DNA from: Apricaphanius iberus
Lineage: Eukaryota; Chordata; Actinopteri; Cyprinodontiformes; Aphaniidae
Reading direction: 5' to 3'
Assembly (NCBI GenBank): GCA_028564705.1
Contig: JAPXFQ010002641.1
Coordinates: 1 to 64,000, forward strand
DNA length: 64,000 bases
In this document: one piece after another, positions 40,551-53,190 of the stretch
Numbering within the stretch: position 1 is the stretch's first letter
Layout of the letters: each line of letters opens with the position of its first letter
Translations under genes and position numbers: made by a program
Notes under the pieces: generated by a model
The model's input: only the letters and a program-made list of their open reading frames with translations
Database searches by the model: none
What the model was told of the DNA's origin: nothing

Positions 40551-41259
40551 GTAAGGCTAAATATAAATGACTCAACTCATTTTTTCTTTTAGTTTATAAG
40601 AATTATTAATAGATATAAATCATAAATATACATTTAAAAACCGGCTATATATACATACGTGTTTTGTTGAGCTAAACACCATGTTCAAGCTTTTTCAAAG
40701 TTGAGTTTTATTTTTTTTTCTGCTTTGTGGAAGGTAAAAAGTGATGGCTGGTGATGAACTGTAATTTTTTCATTGATTTGCTGAGAAGTTTTGAAAGTTA
40801 TTTTCAAGGACAGATTTCCAGGTGGCTTTGTATAACAAACCATCTGGTTGTTTCGGTTAGTTAGAAGTTGGCTATCATAACAGTGGTTTATTTTGTAAAA
40901 GAGACTTAGTGCATCTTAAAAGCATATATGGTATGAAACTGCAGTACAGTTTTTAGTACAGTACATTTTCTGAGTTTCGTCTCATGTCTGAATTTAGAAT
41001 GACATAAACCTCAGAATGGCTGCTGGATTATTGAGCCCTATTTCCTGGCATACTGGATTAATGTTAGAAAAAAAAACAATTAACAAATTGACCAATTTTA
41101 AACACAGATCGAACATTTTTGCTTTAAAAGTTAAGGTAATCTTTTCTTTTCAAAATAGATCATTTGTTTTGAAACAATTTTTTATTGTAGTACACAGTGG
41201 AGTATTAAAGAAACACCTTTTAATACATGCTTTAAAGTGATTTATCCAAACTGTGTCTC
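40551..41259. other. intronic sequence after the second exon
   Basis: AT-rich. No feature can be supported. Confidence 0.5.
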
Positions 41260-41554
41260 TGTGACATTTCCATGTAACCCAGGAAAGCATGTCATTGCCA
41301 AATTACATATCTGGAAATAAAGAGCATCAGACATGTTATAAATCATAGTTCATTACATTTTATAGACTGGAAACGAGTTTGAAGAAAATCAGAGCACAGA
41401 AAAGATGTAGTTTCATTTTAATAATGTCAGAATCTTGAGGTACTTGCAATACATTCTTCAGCACGTTGAACACCTGGACTAAGAAGTGATTTTCAGCTGT
41501 GAATCAGGGCAGTAAAGCTTCTACATGAGCAATAAATCTCTCCCTCCCTGGATT

Positions 41555-41770
41555 AATTTAAACATGGAAGCAGTCTTGTTTGTTATATTTTCTTTAAGCA
41601 GCTGAAATCCATGCACAGCACGAGCTATTAATAGATAATATTTAACTCATATAGGTTGGAGTTAAGCCAGACTAAATATAAACTCTAAAGCCAGGCAGTG
41701 GTGTGGTTTTTTTATTCAGCTCATCGCGGTCCATTTGAGAACTGTCTCCACAGTTCCTCACTATATTAGC
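41555..41770. promoter_or_regulatory. candidate conserved noncoding element, block H
   Basis: Non-repetitive balanced text including 'ctgaaatccatgcacagc', 'gagctattaatagataat' and 'ccatttgagaactgtctcc'. No open frame. Candidate by texture only. Confidence 0.25.
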
Positions 41771-42980
41771 AGAGTTTAGATGCAGAACCTCTTGAAAGTG
41801 TACCCACAAGTGGTAGAAATCAAGATTTGGTATTCCTAAAGAGTTTACCTTTTTTTTATTTTTATTAATCTGCCTCTTTTTCTGAGTTGGCGTGTGTTTC
41901 CAGCATGTGTTAAATTATTGCACTTCCAAACAGGAATGTCTCATGTTGTCTTGGTAAAATTAACATTATTATAGCAGTGTGATCCATTTGGCTTCATCAG
42001 CGCTGCAGTTCATGTTCTGGGAGAGAGGCCAGAAGTTCAGGCCAGCTAAATATGTACACTCCTAGTTTGTGTGGGTCTACTTAAGTCACATGTTATAGTT
42101 GGTCTACAGACAAGAAATGGAGTACTATGGAAAAATGGAGAAAATATATCAGCCACTTCAAAGCTGTTAATGCTCTCCTGTAAGCTGAAAAGCCAAAAGG
42201 TACTCAAAAGATTTATTTTTACAAAAGACCTACATATTTATAAATATATCTATGAATCCAAAACAAACACAGAAACAGGTATGCACATTGCTTAATGACT
42301 TTATTTTAAAAGTGTATATTCCCACTACATATTCTCTAATTCTTTGGAGTTATTCATATAACATTCAAGTGACATTGTCACATAATTTTGTGGTTATTTT
42401 ATCCTTGCCATTTTCTGCTGTGAATAATTCTAACAATTGTTTGACTAATAAGTAAAATTAAGGGTTAATTTGTACTTCTCTGCCAATATAGCTCTTTTTT
42501 TCACTTTCTTCTCTGTCCTGTGCTGACATAGAATTATGTAAGGATTTACACGATTTATCTAATGGTGTATGGTTAAAATCCTGTTAGGGTGGAAAAAAGC
42601 TGTTACACACTGTGTAAACGTCGTCTAAGGATTTTTCACACTTAGTTTATAGTTTGCTATAATGTCTTGGCAGATTTTCCCAGCACACTCATTCAGGATT
42701 AAATATGTTTGAACCATGGGGACTAAAGATAAAACACTTAGAATAAAATAGCCATGTGGCTGTGAGTAGGGTATTGCTTGTATATGTGTCCAGAGAAGCA
42801 GAAACTGGCAGCATTAATTTGAAATATTAGGGTTGGTTAAGCTGAAAGGAGGAAGAGGAAATGAACAAAATATTTCCACCAAAATAGGGAATAATAATTT
42901 GGCATACGTTGACACTGAATGGCTTTTAGTCTGTCCCAGGGATTGTGTTGGAGCAATTTATCGAGCTGATTGAAAGTACC
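41771..42980. other. intronic sequence, nothing recognised
   Basis: AT-rich intron. No supported feature. Confidence 0.45.
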
Positions 42981-44086
42981 CAGTAGGGCGCAACGATTTT
43001 GGAAAATAATCCTATTGCTATTATTTTTCTTCAATATTGCGATTGCGATTTAATATGCAATTATTTTTGTGGGGCTTTTGTCATGCATTTTTTAGTTAAT
43101 GCAAGCAAAAAAAATTGTATTATAAACAGATTTTTATACATAATTTATTCTGTTCCATAAGATAGACTTATTTTAAGACAAAGGCAAATATTAACAACTT
43201 TATCTACTTTTAATCATCACACTCGATGGTCATCGGCGTCGTTCTGCAATCAAGGTTTTCTTCCTTTTGATCCCAGCTAATAAGTCCCTCCGGCTGCAAT
43301 GTTTTCCTCCGTGTGGTTATCCAGTAAGTAGGAGGCTTGAAGCAACAAGCTATGATTTTTAATTCTCCATCGTTCTAATGCACTTTCAGATTCTGGTATG
43401 GCTCCGTAGAGCGGTTTGATCTCAGGTCAGTTGTTGCAAAATATTCCGCTGTTTTCGGTGCGGCTTTAACTTTCTGTCGGCATTTTTTATATGGCGCAGG
43501 TAAAATGTGGCTCAAATGTGTTCGTGAGATTGAATCCTAGCTTATTCATCCTGCTTAACAAAGCACACTTTTGGCTATAAAACCAGTTATAGCACGAATT
43601 ATATCCGTGTGCCGTTTTTTTTATGTTTGTAAGGAGCAATTCTTTCAAACAGCTCGGTCAGCGATCCCTGTCGCCTCGAAGTTTGTTTACTGGAAATTGA
43701 AACACTGGTGGTGTGATGTTTTTAGGTGTTGATAAAGGTTCGTACTGTAGCCTACATTGTGAGGCAGCAACAATACCAAGACGGGCTCTGCATAATACAT
43801 GGCGTGGCGCAGCATCAACATTTTCATAGCAGATATGATTTCTCACAACTGATGTACTGTTCCTCTTTGGTACCAAATATTGTGTAGTGTTGGATTCTGT
43901 TAAGCTTTAGGTTTTTTCAAAACTGGTTAAAGTGCAGCGTTTCCTTCTCTCCATGCATTTTTTGAGCTGTTTGCAAGTCACGTGACTTTACCAGATATGT
44001 TTACATCAAGTCAAATTGCAGCCTTTGCGATTAGGAAATTGCATTTTACCAAATTGCAATTTAATTGTTAACACCACTCCCTACTG
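42981..44086. mobile_element. hAT-like non-autonomous element, about 1.1 kb
   Basis: Both ends read CAGTAGGG in inverted orientation (42981-42988 and the complement of 44079-44086). Just inside, both carry 'gcgattgcgatttaat'-like or 'aaattgcaatttaattg' text, as in fish hAT-related families. The GC-richer centre lacks a recognisable transposase. The flanking 8-mers do not match, so the superfamily call is provisional. Confidence 0.5.
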
Positions 44087-45860
44087 CATGAAAAAAAACA
44101 AAAAAACATCACGTGCTGTAATGTATATTTCACAGTTTGGGTTGCCTTCTTAGTTTCCATGCTTCTAATCTTTTCCTCCAAATGTAATGAATGCAATATA
44201 AACTATGCAATTTGACATGACCACAGAGTAGGTCTTACAGAATTGATATCTCTGTCTGTACAGAACAATCTAACGCACTCCCAAACAGTCTAATTTCTGG
44301 GCATTTTCATAGGATTGTTTGACCAGATAAACCTGGACCCCTCAGGCCCCCCCAAGGATGAGCCAGATCCGTGGAGGTCCGCTAGTCTCCTCCTGATATC
44401 TTGGCTGAATGATTTTATTTTTCTAAGATTTCACAAAAGGAAGCAGTGTTTCTGACTCTATTTAAAACAATCTTGAAAAGACATGAAATTATTATTCAGG
44501 CTTTCCAAAAATTACTTAAAGGTATTGTAATCTTAGTGTATCTAAACTTTTGCTTTTCAAGTGATAAGAGGCTCACACTCTATTTATTTAAAAATAGAAA
44601 TGTAACAAATAGAAACGATTTGGTAATTCTAACTTGAGCTAAAGTTTAATCACAGAGTCAAGATAATCATTTATTTTTCTAAATAAAGTGTGTAAAAAAT
44701 CTGTTTTCAACTTGTTCACTAATTTGACTTCTGCCAAAGTTCTGGTAGTTTTCCCTCTCTCTTATCTTTAGGACTGTAGAATTGTTCGCGGTATTAGTGG
44801 CATGTAGCTGATGATCATATCTCAGAATGAGTAGCTAAAATGACTCTCTGCTGTTATAATATGTTGATAATGAACTTAGTGTGTTAGTGTTTGTCTGCGT
44901 GGGTCCTGAATGCAGCGGTAGTTTCTTGACGTGCACAAGGCTCCAGGACAGTTGTTTGTGTCCTGCCTGTGCATGTGATCTTATGTTAGTCATTGGCATT
45001 AGTCATGAGGTGTGACAGGGTTATATCAAGCCTCCCTGGGTCACGGCAGGACACACGCATCAGTAGCGTGACTACACAGTGTCGTGTGTGCAGTGCGGAG
45101 ACAGTCTTCTGCTCTGTTTGTTGTTGAAGATACCTTTATAGCACGCACTCACACACTTTAGGGTTAATATTTCACATGAATTAGTGGGTGGGTGAAAATA
45201 AACAAAAAGCAAAGAAGAGAAACATTTTTTGACTTTGGAAAGGAGGGGAAAGTGAGAAGGGGAGACAGAAGCGGGAAGAGGGCAGAGAGTGTAAAGAGTT
45301 TACCGCGATAACCTGGAATGCTGGCGGGAGTTCTCAACATCGCACCCCTCCTTTCCCCCCTCCCTCCTCTCCAGCTGATGATTCAGCAGCAAAAGGAAAT
45401 GGAGCGCAGAGTTTCTGTTTGTTTTGACTCTCTTTGAAATAAAATTCTGTTCAGTCACAGGAAAGATGACGTACAGCAATCTAGGACAACACAATCTTTA
45501 ATATTTTATTCCGAATATTTGATAGCCTTGTCTGAGCTAAAATTTGAGATAAAACTTATGCATTTTTTATAAGACTTGTATCTAATATGTATCTCCATTT
45601 GAACTTTAGTCATAAACGTAAAGCAATTATAAATGCTTCTGTTTATTTGTCATTGATCATGTTTGTGTGTAGAAATTGTTGGGTGTTTAAAGGGAGTCTC
45701 CCTACCTTCAGACTTTTATGTGGATGTCAGTAAGCCAAACACTTTCAACTGGTTCCTTTGTTTAAACAACAGGAAACGAGCAGAGACGAATCATTAACTT
45801 CACAACAAGCTGAAACGGAGCTGTGTGCACCTGAGAGACTGTGCTCTGTAAAGCGAGAGC
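44087..45860. other. intronic sequence, nothing firm
   Basis: Mostly AT-rich, with a purine-rich tract at about 45230-45300. No gene or repeat supported. Confidence 0.45.
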
Positions 45861-45864
45861 CAGC

Positions 45865-46105
45865 ATGTGGATAATTACTCCTGCCAACTCCTAACACATT
45901 GTTGTCTTATTGACACTTCCTCTGGATTAAACCTCATTTCCTTCCCATAAACCACACACATGAAGCCATAAAATAAAATTGGCTTCTCTGTAATTACAGG
46001 AGTTAAGTTTTCCTTCATTAGAGTGATCATTTTCATTAAGCCTCTCAAACCACAGCACCGATCATTCCCGTCTTTAGAAATAATAGATGAGTAGAGGGGT
46101 ATTGT
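45865..46105. promoter_or_regulatory. candidate conserved noncoding element with paired TAATTA cores, block I
   Basis: TAATTA occurs at 45872-45877 and at 45991-45996 within non-repetitive sequence. Other visible phrases are 'gtgatcattttcattaagc' and 'ccacagcaccgatcattc'. No coding potential. One of the better enhancer candidates by eye; conservation untested. Confidence 0.35.
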
Positions 46106-47076
46106 TTGCACATGTAAAGGTGCTTGAATTTCTTATAATTTCAAATCATTCAAACTTTTTATTTGATACTGATCTCCAACAGCAGGTGGCAAAACAGTCC
46201 AATCCATTTATGCACACCACACACAAATAACTCAGATGTATTTTTTTAAATGCATCACTCTGTTCTGGACCTATTTTAATTCCAAGTAAAAGCCACATTT
46301 TCAAAGAAAATGTCATCATCTCTGCTGGTTGTTCCATCTTGTCTTACTAGTAAAATATTTTTCATGGGTCAGATATCTTAAAAAGTTGCTATTCTGATTT
46401 TTCTTTAGCCAAATTGCTGCAGTTTGTCTTGTTGTTTTTATCTGTGAAATTCTTTGATGTAGTTCTCACTCATGAGTCCTAAGGTCATCTGTGTTTGTAG
46501 AAGACTGAGGTTATGTTTAATTTAGCTCAGTGGGCCTACCTTTCTCACATTATCTGCGTGCCATGGTATTTGTTTCTTCTTTGTTTTTCCCCTCAGATCA
46601 TTTGTACTCTGGTGTGGGAAACTACTTTCAGTGGTTCCCTTAATGGAAAATACTATGGACAACATTTTAAAATGTAGTAGCTCAACTGCATTAATTTGTG
46701 GAAAATTATGATTATTTTTGCTTATCTTGATTGTCTGTTAATGAAACAAAGTGCTGGTAATAAAATAGCAAAAGCTAAATTCAAAGTTCAACCCAGTGTA
46801 GAGTCTAGTCCAGTGAAAAGATAAATTGCTGTCAGATTTTTTCTTTTTTTTTTCTTTTTTTTGCTTCTCACTTTCTTCTTTCAGATTATTAATAATTTAG
46901 CTTAATAGATATATTAAGATGTTCGTTTAAGTATTTAATTTGTTAAAGAAATATAAGTACCTAAACTAAATGTGAAAACATACTAGTGTTTTTCCTATTC
47001 TTAGCAGTAAGAAGTGCGTTAAAAATTTTAACTGACTGATTTGACCTCCTGGTTAGAAATGTATCGCCCTCTCTTC
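46106..47076. other. intronic sequence, nothing recognised
   Basis: AT-rich with a T-rich stretch near 46838-46862. No supported feature. Confidence 0.45.
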
Positions 47077-47880
47077 TAGGACTGGGCAATACATTTACGG
47101 ATACCATCATTTTTACTGTACCCAGCATCATTTTGCCCATGTGAGTATATTCAGTGTTTTTTTAAAACTGTAAAGATACGTTTTTGTTTAGCAATCCACA
47201 GGTCCCTTAAAGATTTGGAGTCACATTACTATGTAAATGAATTACTGTGCACAATCTGGTAAATCCATCCAATCCAGTCGGCAACAAGAAGGGGAACAGT
47301 GTTGCCTATGTTGTGACTTTGTATGCATATTTAGTGAGTTTTTGGACTTTTAAAAAAAAAAAAGTGCTAGCGACTAATCTCGTAACTTTTTATTGTGTTT
47401 TTGGAGACCTTTGGAGACTAGCATGTATCCTTGTTACTCTTCTCACTGAGTTGTGTTGCTGCACTTGGGACCACTGAGTTCATGCAGCAGACGAACAATC
47501 CACATGCTGCTATGTCAGTTTTCCCGCCCCGGTCCAGCTGGAGAGAGCAGATATTTACTCCGCTGAGTCCAGTGTGATTAATCGCGCACATTCAAAGTCG
47601 CCACTAGATTATTCTACCTGTGTTTAGATGTGAACGCGAGAATGATTTTGTCTAAAATAAAGGACTGCACACTATATAAATCAGATTTCACTCACAGCCC
47701 AGTCAGTTACTCACCTCGTCCACTTTGTGTGTGCGCCTCTCTGTGACAGACATTAAACAGTTATGTTGTCTCAGGCTAAACTGTACTCAGAAATACATAA
47801 GGGAGTGGGATTTGAACCCTAAAATAAAATGCTGGTTGAAGCAGTTTTTTGGAGATGTTACTGACTGTAAAAAACCTTGA
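47077..47880. mobile_element. diverged copy of the hAT-like element at 12767
   Basis: Left end taggactgggcaatac resembles the left end at 12767. The two share 'ccagcatcattttg', 'gagcagatatt' followed by 'gctgag', 'tgtctaaaa', and 'ctgcacact' in the same order. This copy is longer and its right terminus has decayed, so no duplication can be seen. Confidence 0.6.
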
Positions 47881-48885
47881 CAATTCAAAAACCTGTTTAA
47901 AAGGCAAAACCTTGTAACAGTTCCACCCTGACCATACAGTCATTAATTGTTAACAAAGCTATTCTGCAAAAAATGTTATTAAAAAAATGATTCTGACAGT
48001 AATCAGACTTCGAGGCCAGTAAAATTAAACTAATCTATCAAAAAATGTCCTTAGCCAAAGTAATAATCAGTATAGCTAATAACTTATTTAACCAGCATCC
48101 TTATTAAATTAATTTTTTCTTAAGATCTTGTGATGGTAGTAGTTCTTATCTAACAGGCTAATAATGTTTACATCCTTGCTATGTGTGCACCGTTTGACTA
48201 ATTTAATTAACACTTCTGCGATTGCTATTTGCACATCTGTTTTTCTCAGTTTGTCTGTTAACTGCTTGTAAAGATGTATAGTTTTTATTGCAAAACTAAT
48301 CATACATATTCAGTTTTTTTAATTATTCTACTGTGTAGCACATTTTAATCTGAGTAGGCCACTTTACATTTAACAACTGCACAGTACTTTGTTTTTTGTA
48401 ACAGTGTCCTTAATGTACATATATTCTTCTTCTTTTTTATGCTTTTTCTACCTGTATTGTGTGATCGTGATTGCTTCTATTATATGTCAGTTTGCTGTTG
48501 TTATAGCGGAATTTCCCCTTTGTGGGACAATAAAGGATTATTCTACCAACAATATCTGGGACAATGAGACACGTGATGCAACAAATTCAGTACAGAGATG
48601 GGAAGTGACCCCTGTTCAGGGCTAATAGCCTCAATATTGGCTCAGCCTGCTCTGCCACTGAATCTCATTGACATTTTTTCTTTTTTATTTCTTTTAACTA
48701 TTTTATTTGAGGTCTAAGAACGTATTTCAAACATAGACATAATGGTGGGGAAAAAATCCTCTCAAATATTTGTCTTGCAAACTTGTGTCTTGAACTGTCC
48801 TAAATCAGTAGCTGATTAATCTCAAGATTTAAATATCTTTAAGTAATTTTTCTGTAAGAAGTCTGTAATTTGTCCCATTTGTCCA
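47881..48885. other. intronic sequence, possible LINE tail at the right
   Basis: AT-rich. The part from about 48660 may be non-coding 3' sequence of the minus-strand LINE that follows. No firm feature. Confidence 0.4.
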
Positions 48886-48889
48886 GATA

Positions 48890-50058
48890 TAGTTGCTAAT
48901 TCATTTTGAGTCCGTATTTGAGCCTCTCCATTTCGCCGACCTCTTCAACAGTGGGTATCTAAAGGCTAATGATTGGCTTCTCCAACTGATTGAATACCAT
49001 CCCAAAAAGGTTTAACATTTTTACATGGACAGAAAATATGAGTATGATTTGGGGTTTATTATGTTACATAATCTCCAGCATAGTTGGCCCTTTCTTGTCT
49101 GCGCGCTCTTAATATGAAGGTTTATAAAATATCTAATCTGGTTCTTCCAGCTAAATTATCTCCCTTCAAGTGACTGCATTGTACTGTTATGCATCTTCTA
49201 CATTCTTCTCCATATTACCTCTGGGATTTCCTCCCCCAACTCATTTTCCCATTTATTATTGACATAAACAGTAGAATATTCTTTACAATTTAGCAAACGT
49301 CATACAAGGTAGAAACTATTTTGGTTATCTTGTTTTGGTAAGATGCTATACATATTTCTAACACAGGCTGAATTTGGTCTTCTCTTAAGATTATGCTTCT
49401 CCGATAGTAGTTACACACTTGGAGATATCTGTAGAAGTCCTGGTTTCTTAGATCACAAGTATGTTTGGCCTGTTAAAACTCAACAATTGTCCTTTATGAG
49501 TAAATGTGCTCATAAATGTAATACCCTTTAATGGCCACCAATTAAAGATGGAATCTAACTTCCCTTGAATTAATTTATCGTATGCTATCCATATTAGTAG
49601 AGCTCAACCCCTTTTCCCAGTTTTGGAGCTTTACCACTGAATACCAGTTTTCCAGAGTAATTTTGATATTGGTTTGGAATGTTCTTTTATGCAAATTTTG
49701 CTCTTGACTTTGCCTTATACTCAATTGGGACTGGAAAATTAAATCAGGAGTCTGGTTTTCTTCCCACCTGTCTGTGTGTCCTGGATTACACCAGTATACC
49801 ACAGCACATAATTGGGCTGAGTCAAAATGACAATTTAGTTACGGGGGAGTCATCCCTCCTTCAGTCTTAGGTAGTAGTAGTAATGTTGTATAACGAATCC
49901 TCGGTCTCCTTCCTTTTTGAATGAATAAATGTCTAAATCTATCTAACCCATCTATAAAAGTGTGGTTGCAGAATGTCTATTGGCAGAGATAAAAAGAAAT
50001 GTAATCAAGGCATTATGTTAATCTTAATTACATTTATTCTGTCTCTTAGTCTCAGAAG
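48890..50058 (-). pseudogene. L1/Tx1-like LINE ORF2 remnant, C-terminal part
   Basis: On the minus strand, decayed open segments read in order as the region after the reverse-transcriptase core of an L1-clade ORF2 protein. Near 50045-50000 is DRINVIKINIMP (compare the family's 'GRINxIKMNxLP'). Around 49800 comes VVYWCNPGHTDRW. At about 49665-49640 is ENWYSVVKLQNW. Near 49450-49415 is NQDFYRYLQVCNYY, matching the family's 'FFRYLQLRDF'. Stops and frameshifts show it is inactive. The LINE continues, also on the minus strand, beyond the inserted element at 50059-50702. Superfamily assignment comes from these motifs and is fairly secure; the exact family is unknown. Confidence 0.75.
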
Positions 50059-50702
50059 CTGCGTTTCCATTACCCATGAAATTGTGCAAATTGAATTTGC
50101 GAAATTAAATTTGCCTAATGCAATCACGCCACTTTCGAAAAGCTAACCTTTTTCGATAAAGTTTTTGCGGTTGGATGAGGTGGTTTTTCGAGCATATCGA
50201 AATTAATGTATTTCGCAGAACAGCAATGGAAACACCTTTTTCGCATCACATCAGTCACATGATCAACAACTGGATGTTACTACGAGCGAAGTAGTAGTAG
50301 TGGGAGGAGAAAGATGACGCAACGTTTGAGTTCACGAAGAGACTGAGTTGGTCGTGATTATTATTATTATTATTAATATTAGATTAAAAACAGCAAAGAA
50401 TCACAAGCATTTACAGAGACCGCTCGCTGGGGGTTTGTCGCTCCAATGCCTCTACAAGCCATCTGTGTCTCCTCCTTATGGCTGATAATGAGTGCTAGTC
50501 CTGTTCCTGCAATATATGAATATATATGAATATATCTACTGTAAATGTTCACATCTGTCGCCACTTTTCTTACTCGTGTGAAAACTTGTGATTTAAACTG
50601 AGTTCTTTGTTGAATGTAAACACTGCAATTGGTAAATTCAGTTTTTTTCAACACTTGGACAATATCGACCAAGTTTTGCGCATATTTGTAATGGAAACGC
50701 AG
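50059..50702. mobile_element. terminal-inverted-repeat element inserted in the LINE, 644 bp
   Basis: Both ends read CTGCGTTTCCATTAC in inverted orientation (left at 50059, complement of the right end at 50702). The bases just outside could include a 3-bp duplication (AGA) if the element extends two bases further at each end. No transposase is encoded. An (ATT)n tract lies at about 50357-50375. It splits one LINE copy into two parts, so it is younger than the LINE. Confidence 0.7.
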
Positions 50703-50885
50703 TTAGAGTATATGTCCTATCTATCGAGGTCCTTTTGAATGTTTGAGTAAGTTGGATGGGAGTTACTTTCGTGTCAATCTACAAAATCTTTTTTGTTTAT
50801 TCTAAGATATTTCAGGGAGTTTGAATTCAAATTTGTTTTCAATTCGTTGAGATCTTCATTTTGGGAAACATTTGAACAGTGTCAT
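50703..50885 (-). pseudogene. LINE ORF2 remnant, second part, beyond the inserted element
   Basis: On the minus strand this short piece reads LKYLRINKKDF followed, after a stop, by NIQKDLDR. This matches the 'FKYLGI...' and 'L..DL.RW' segment that directly precedes the 'GRIN' segment found on the other side of the insertion. It therefore belongs to the same LINE copy as 48890-50058. Confidence 0.65.
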
Positions 50886-50891
50886 GACCAT

Positions 50892-50985
50892 AATCAATTC
50901 AATTCAGTTTATTTATATAGCACCAATTCACAACAGATGTCATCACAAGGCACTTTACAAGAAAAGTAATTTCAGTAATATTTTA
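50892..50985. repeat. fragment of the 'tatagcgccaattcacaac' repeat
   Basis: Shares 'tttatatagc', 'ccaattcacaaca', 'atgtcatc' and 'caaggcacttta' in order with the larger copy at 32641. Only this short end is present. Confidence 0.6.
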
Positions 50986-52365
50986 ATTTATATTTTAATC
51001 AGTGGGGAAGGATGAAAAAAGTAATAAAAGTAGTTAAAATAAACCCATTGTTCCAGCTCTGCTCACAGTGAGTAAATCCTAAGTGAATGGGAACAGAATG
51101 GTTCTCATAGCAAAACCAAACTTGACCTGTATTCTCACAGGCCTTTATGATGGGAAGTGAGGTGGTCAAGCGGTGCAATGTGAAAATGCTCCTTAAAATA
51201 AAATAGGTGCCAACAAATATTGTTCTTAGCTTTCCAGTGTTTCCACTGTCCCAGTGATTATTCAAGGCTTCACTGAAGACCAACGTTTCATTGCGTGACT
51301 CGCTATTCACTACGTCTGCCGACATATTTCTCTTTTATCAGTATTTTAGTCCTTTCTATTTGTTTTTTCTTTAAAAAAGTTTCACTCATTTAAAAGGCAC
51401 TAGTTTAAACATTAAACATGCATATTTAAAAAGTACAGAGGGAAAAAAAAGCAGAATAATTCCCCCAAAAATTTGTGACCTTGTATGAATATTAAAGTAA
51501 ATAAAAAATGACAAAACAAGTTCAGATTCCCCAAACACTGGAAACAGGGGGAAAAAAGAAGAAAAATAACTCCTCTGTCCTTCTGCCTGAGATTGGTATT
51601 AATGCTCCTTTAATCAGGAGTAAGGCTGTATCCTCTTTAGAGCTCTGCTCTCTCTGTGGAGCCGTAAATAGCACCGGGCTGAGCATTGTTGAAAGGATGA
51701 GAGACATGAGAGGATCATTGTAAATCTATAAACCTTTGTTAGCTTCCTGTCTAACCAGAGAAGAGAAGGGCTGGAAAATACTCCGACTATAAGGAAAACC
51801 GTCTTCTGTAGACCCATGAAGAGCATCTGTGCGCAACTTTCACAGTGAAAGCTGTGAAGACTACTGTATAAGTAGACGTTGGATATATAGCTCCTGTGGA
51901 GCTGATTGAAAAGTCTGAGACATCACTTTTACTCTTAGAATAAAAAAACATGAACTCCACTCAGAATTCTTTTATATTCAAAGGTTTTTTTTATTACATA
52001 AAGAAACAAATGATTTTTTTTTGTGTTAAAAGCATTTAATGTGTTTATACTGCTTCCTCCTAGAGAAATAGTTTGTACATGGTGTTAAATTGAAACCGTT
52101 CATCTTCTGACACCGCACAAAATAATCAAAGCTGTTAAACAAATCCCTATAAATCCCTATTTTTTTATTTTATTTACAGACCTAAAATTATTTATTTTGG
52201 TAACTGACTATGATAACTGAAACAGATTACATACATTATAAACACAAATTGATGTTTTTTCAACCCCTTATGTTGTAATTACAAATTTCCACTCCTGATT
52301 AAAACATGTTTAAGATTAGCATACTACATCAGACTAATAAAAATACATTTGAGCCAAAAATGTCA
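50986..52365. other. intronic sequence, nothing firm
   Basis: AT-rich with a balanced tract at about 51590-51780 that could be regulatory. Open frames there show no domain. Confidence 0.4.
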
Positions 52366-52369
52366 TCTT

Positions 52370-52660
52370 AATGAGAGGCCTGTTAAAGACATTTGATCTG
52401 ACATACAAGCCGCATCAGACCAACTGTATACGGATGCTTTGTTGCCGTTTTGCTGAAGCAAAAAGTAAAAAATCTCTTTGATTTTTAAGATGCATTTTAA
52501 GGAAACCCTACAAAGTAATGTTGTTGAGGAGTTTTGGTGCCCCTCAGTTTAATGACTCATTAAAGGAGTAGTTGGTGAAGAATGATTAGAAGCCTGGTAG
52601 CGTCAATCTGAGCGCTGTGTTAGAAAACACACCTACACCTCTTTAATTGAATTGAATTGT
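52370..52660. promoter_or_regulatory. candidate conserved noncoding element, block J
   Basis: Non-repetitive text including 'cttaatgagaggcctg', 'gtttaatgactcattaaagg' and 'ctttaattgaattgaattg'. Contains TGACTCA (AP-1 type core) near 52552. No open frame. Candidate only. Confidence 0.28.
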
Positions 52661-53077
52661 TCATTAATATGACCAACCTAAAAAGTAGAAATTAGCAAAA
52701 CCAAGCTTATTTTTTAACCTTCAGTCAAACTTGCTTTTTATTATTTTAGGATTCCAAATTTCACCGTTACATTAGCTGACTACCACAGTGAAGTCGCCTA
52801 TGACTGGAAAAGGAGATGAAAGAACTATTTCAGGTTTATCAGTATATGTGCCTAAACTTTCTCTTTAGAACCAAAAGACTTTAGATATGTAACATTTAAA
52901 TATAGGTAATTGTTATCCTAACATTTACCTCAGTGAATCTTTTGACTTCCATCGACCCTTTTTATCAACAGCTCTTCCGGACTTTGAAAATGTCACTTTT
53001 AATTACTGGACTTTTTAGCATTTTAGAGCTTTGACTCATCTTTTTTACAAAATGAAAGAAGTTACTTTTGCTTTTAG

Positions 53078-53190
53078 CGATGTATGCTATTAACGGTATT
53101 TCCAACTTTATGTGGGTGAACTGTGAGCTGCAGGATGAAAAGAACACCAAAGCCTACTTTAAAGTCATGTCAACCATTGATTGGATTCAG
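53078..53190 (+). other. unassigned exon-like open segment
   Basis: A 113-nt segment is bounded by a pyrimidine-rich acceptor (ttgcttttag) and a donor (cag/gtagga). It is open in one + frame through 37 codons beginning at ATG 53080. Residues are coding-like and include ISNFMWVNCELQDE and YFKVMSTIDWIQ. I do not recognise the family. Its phase (needs one upstream base) does not fit the cdkal1 exon ending at 40550 (which leaves two), so it is not an ordinary in-frame cdkal1 exon. A second coding-like piece follows an acceptor at 52748-52749 (FTVTLADYHSEVAYDW) but reaches a stop at 52819-52821. This may be a processed or unprocessed gene fragment, a domesticated piece, or chance. Confidence 0.25.

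Noticed and set aside
49575..49802. 75-codon minus-strand open frame as a host gene
   Set aside because: Its motifs belong to the C-terminal part of a LINE ORF2 protein, so it is annotated as a LINE remnant.
53078..53190. Considered as the next cdkal1 exon
   Set aside because: Sequence does not match the expected family region and the phase is incompatible with the exon ending at 40550. Kept only as an unassigned exon-like segment.
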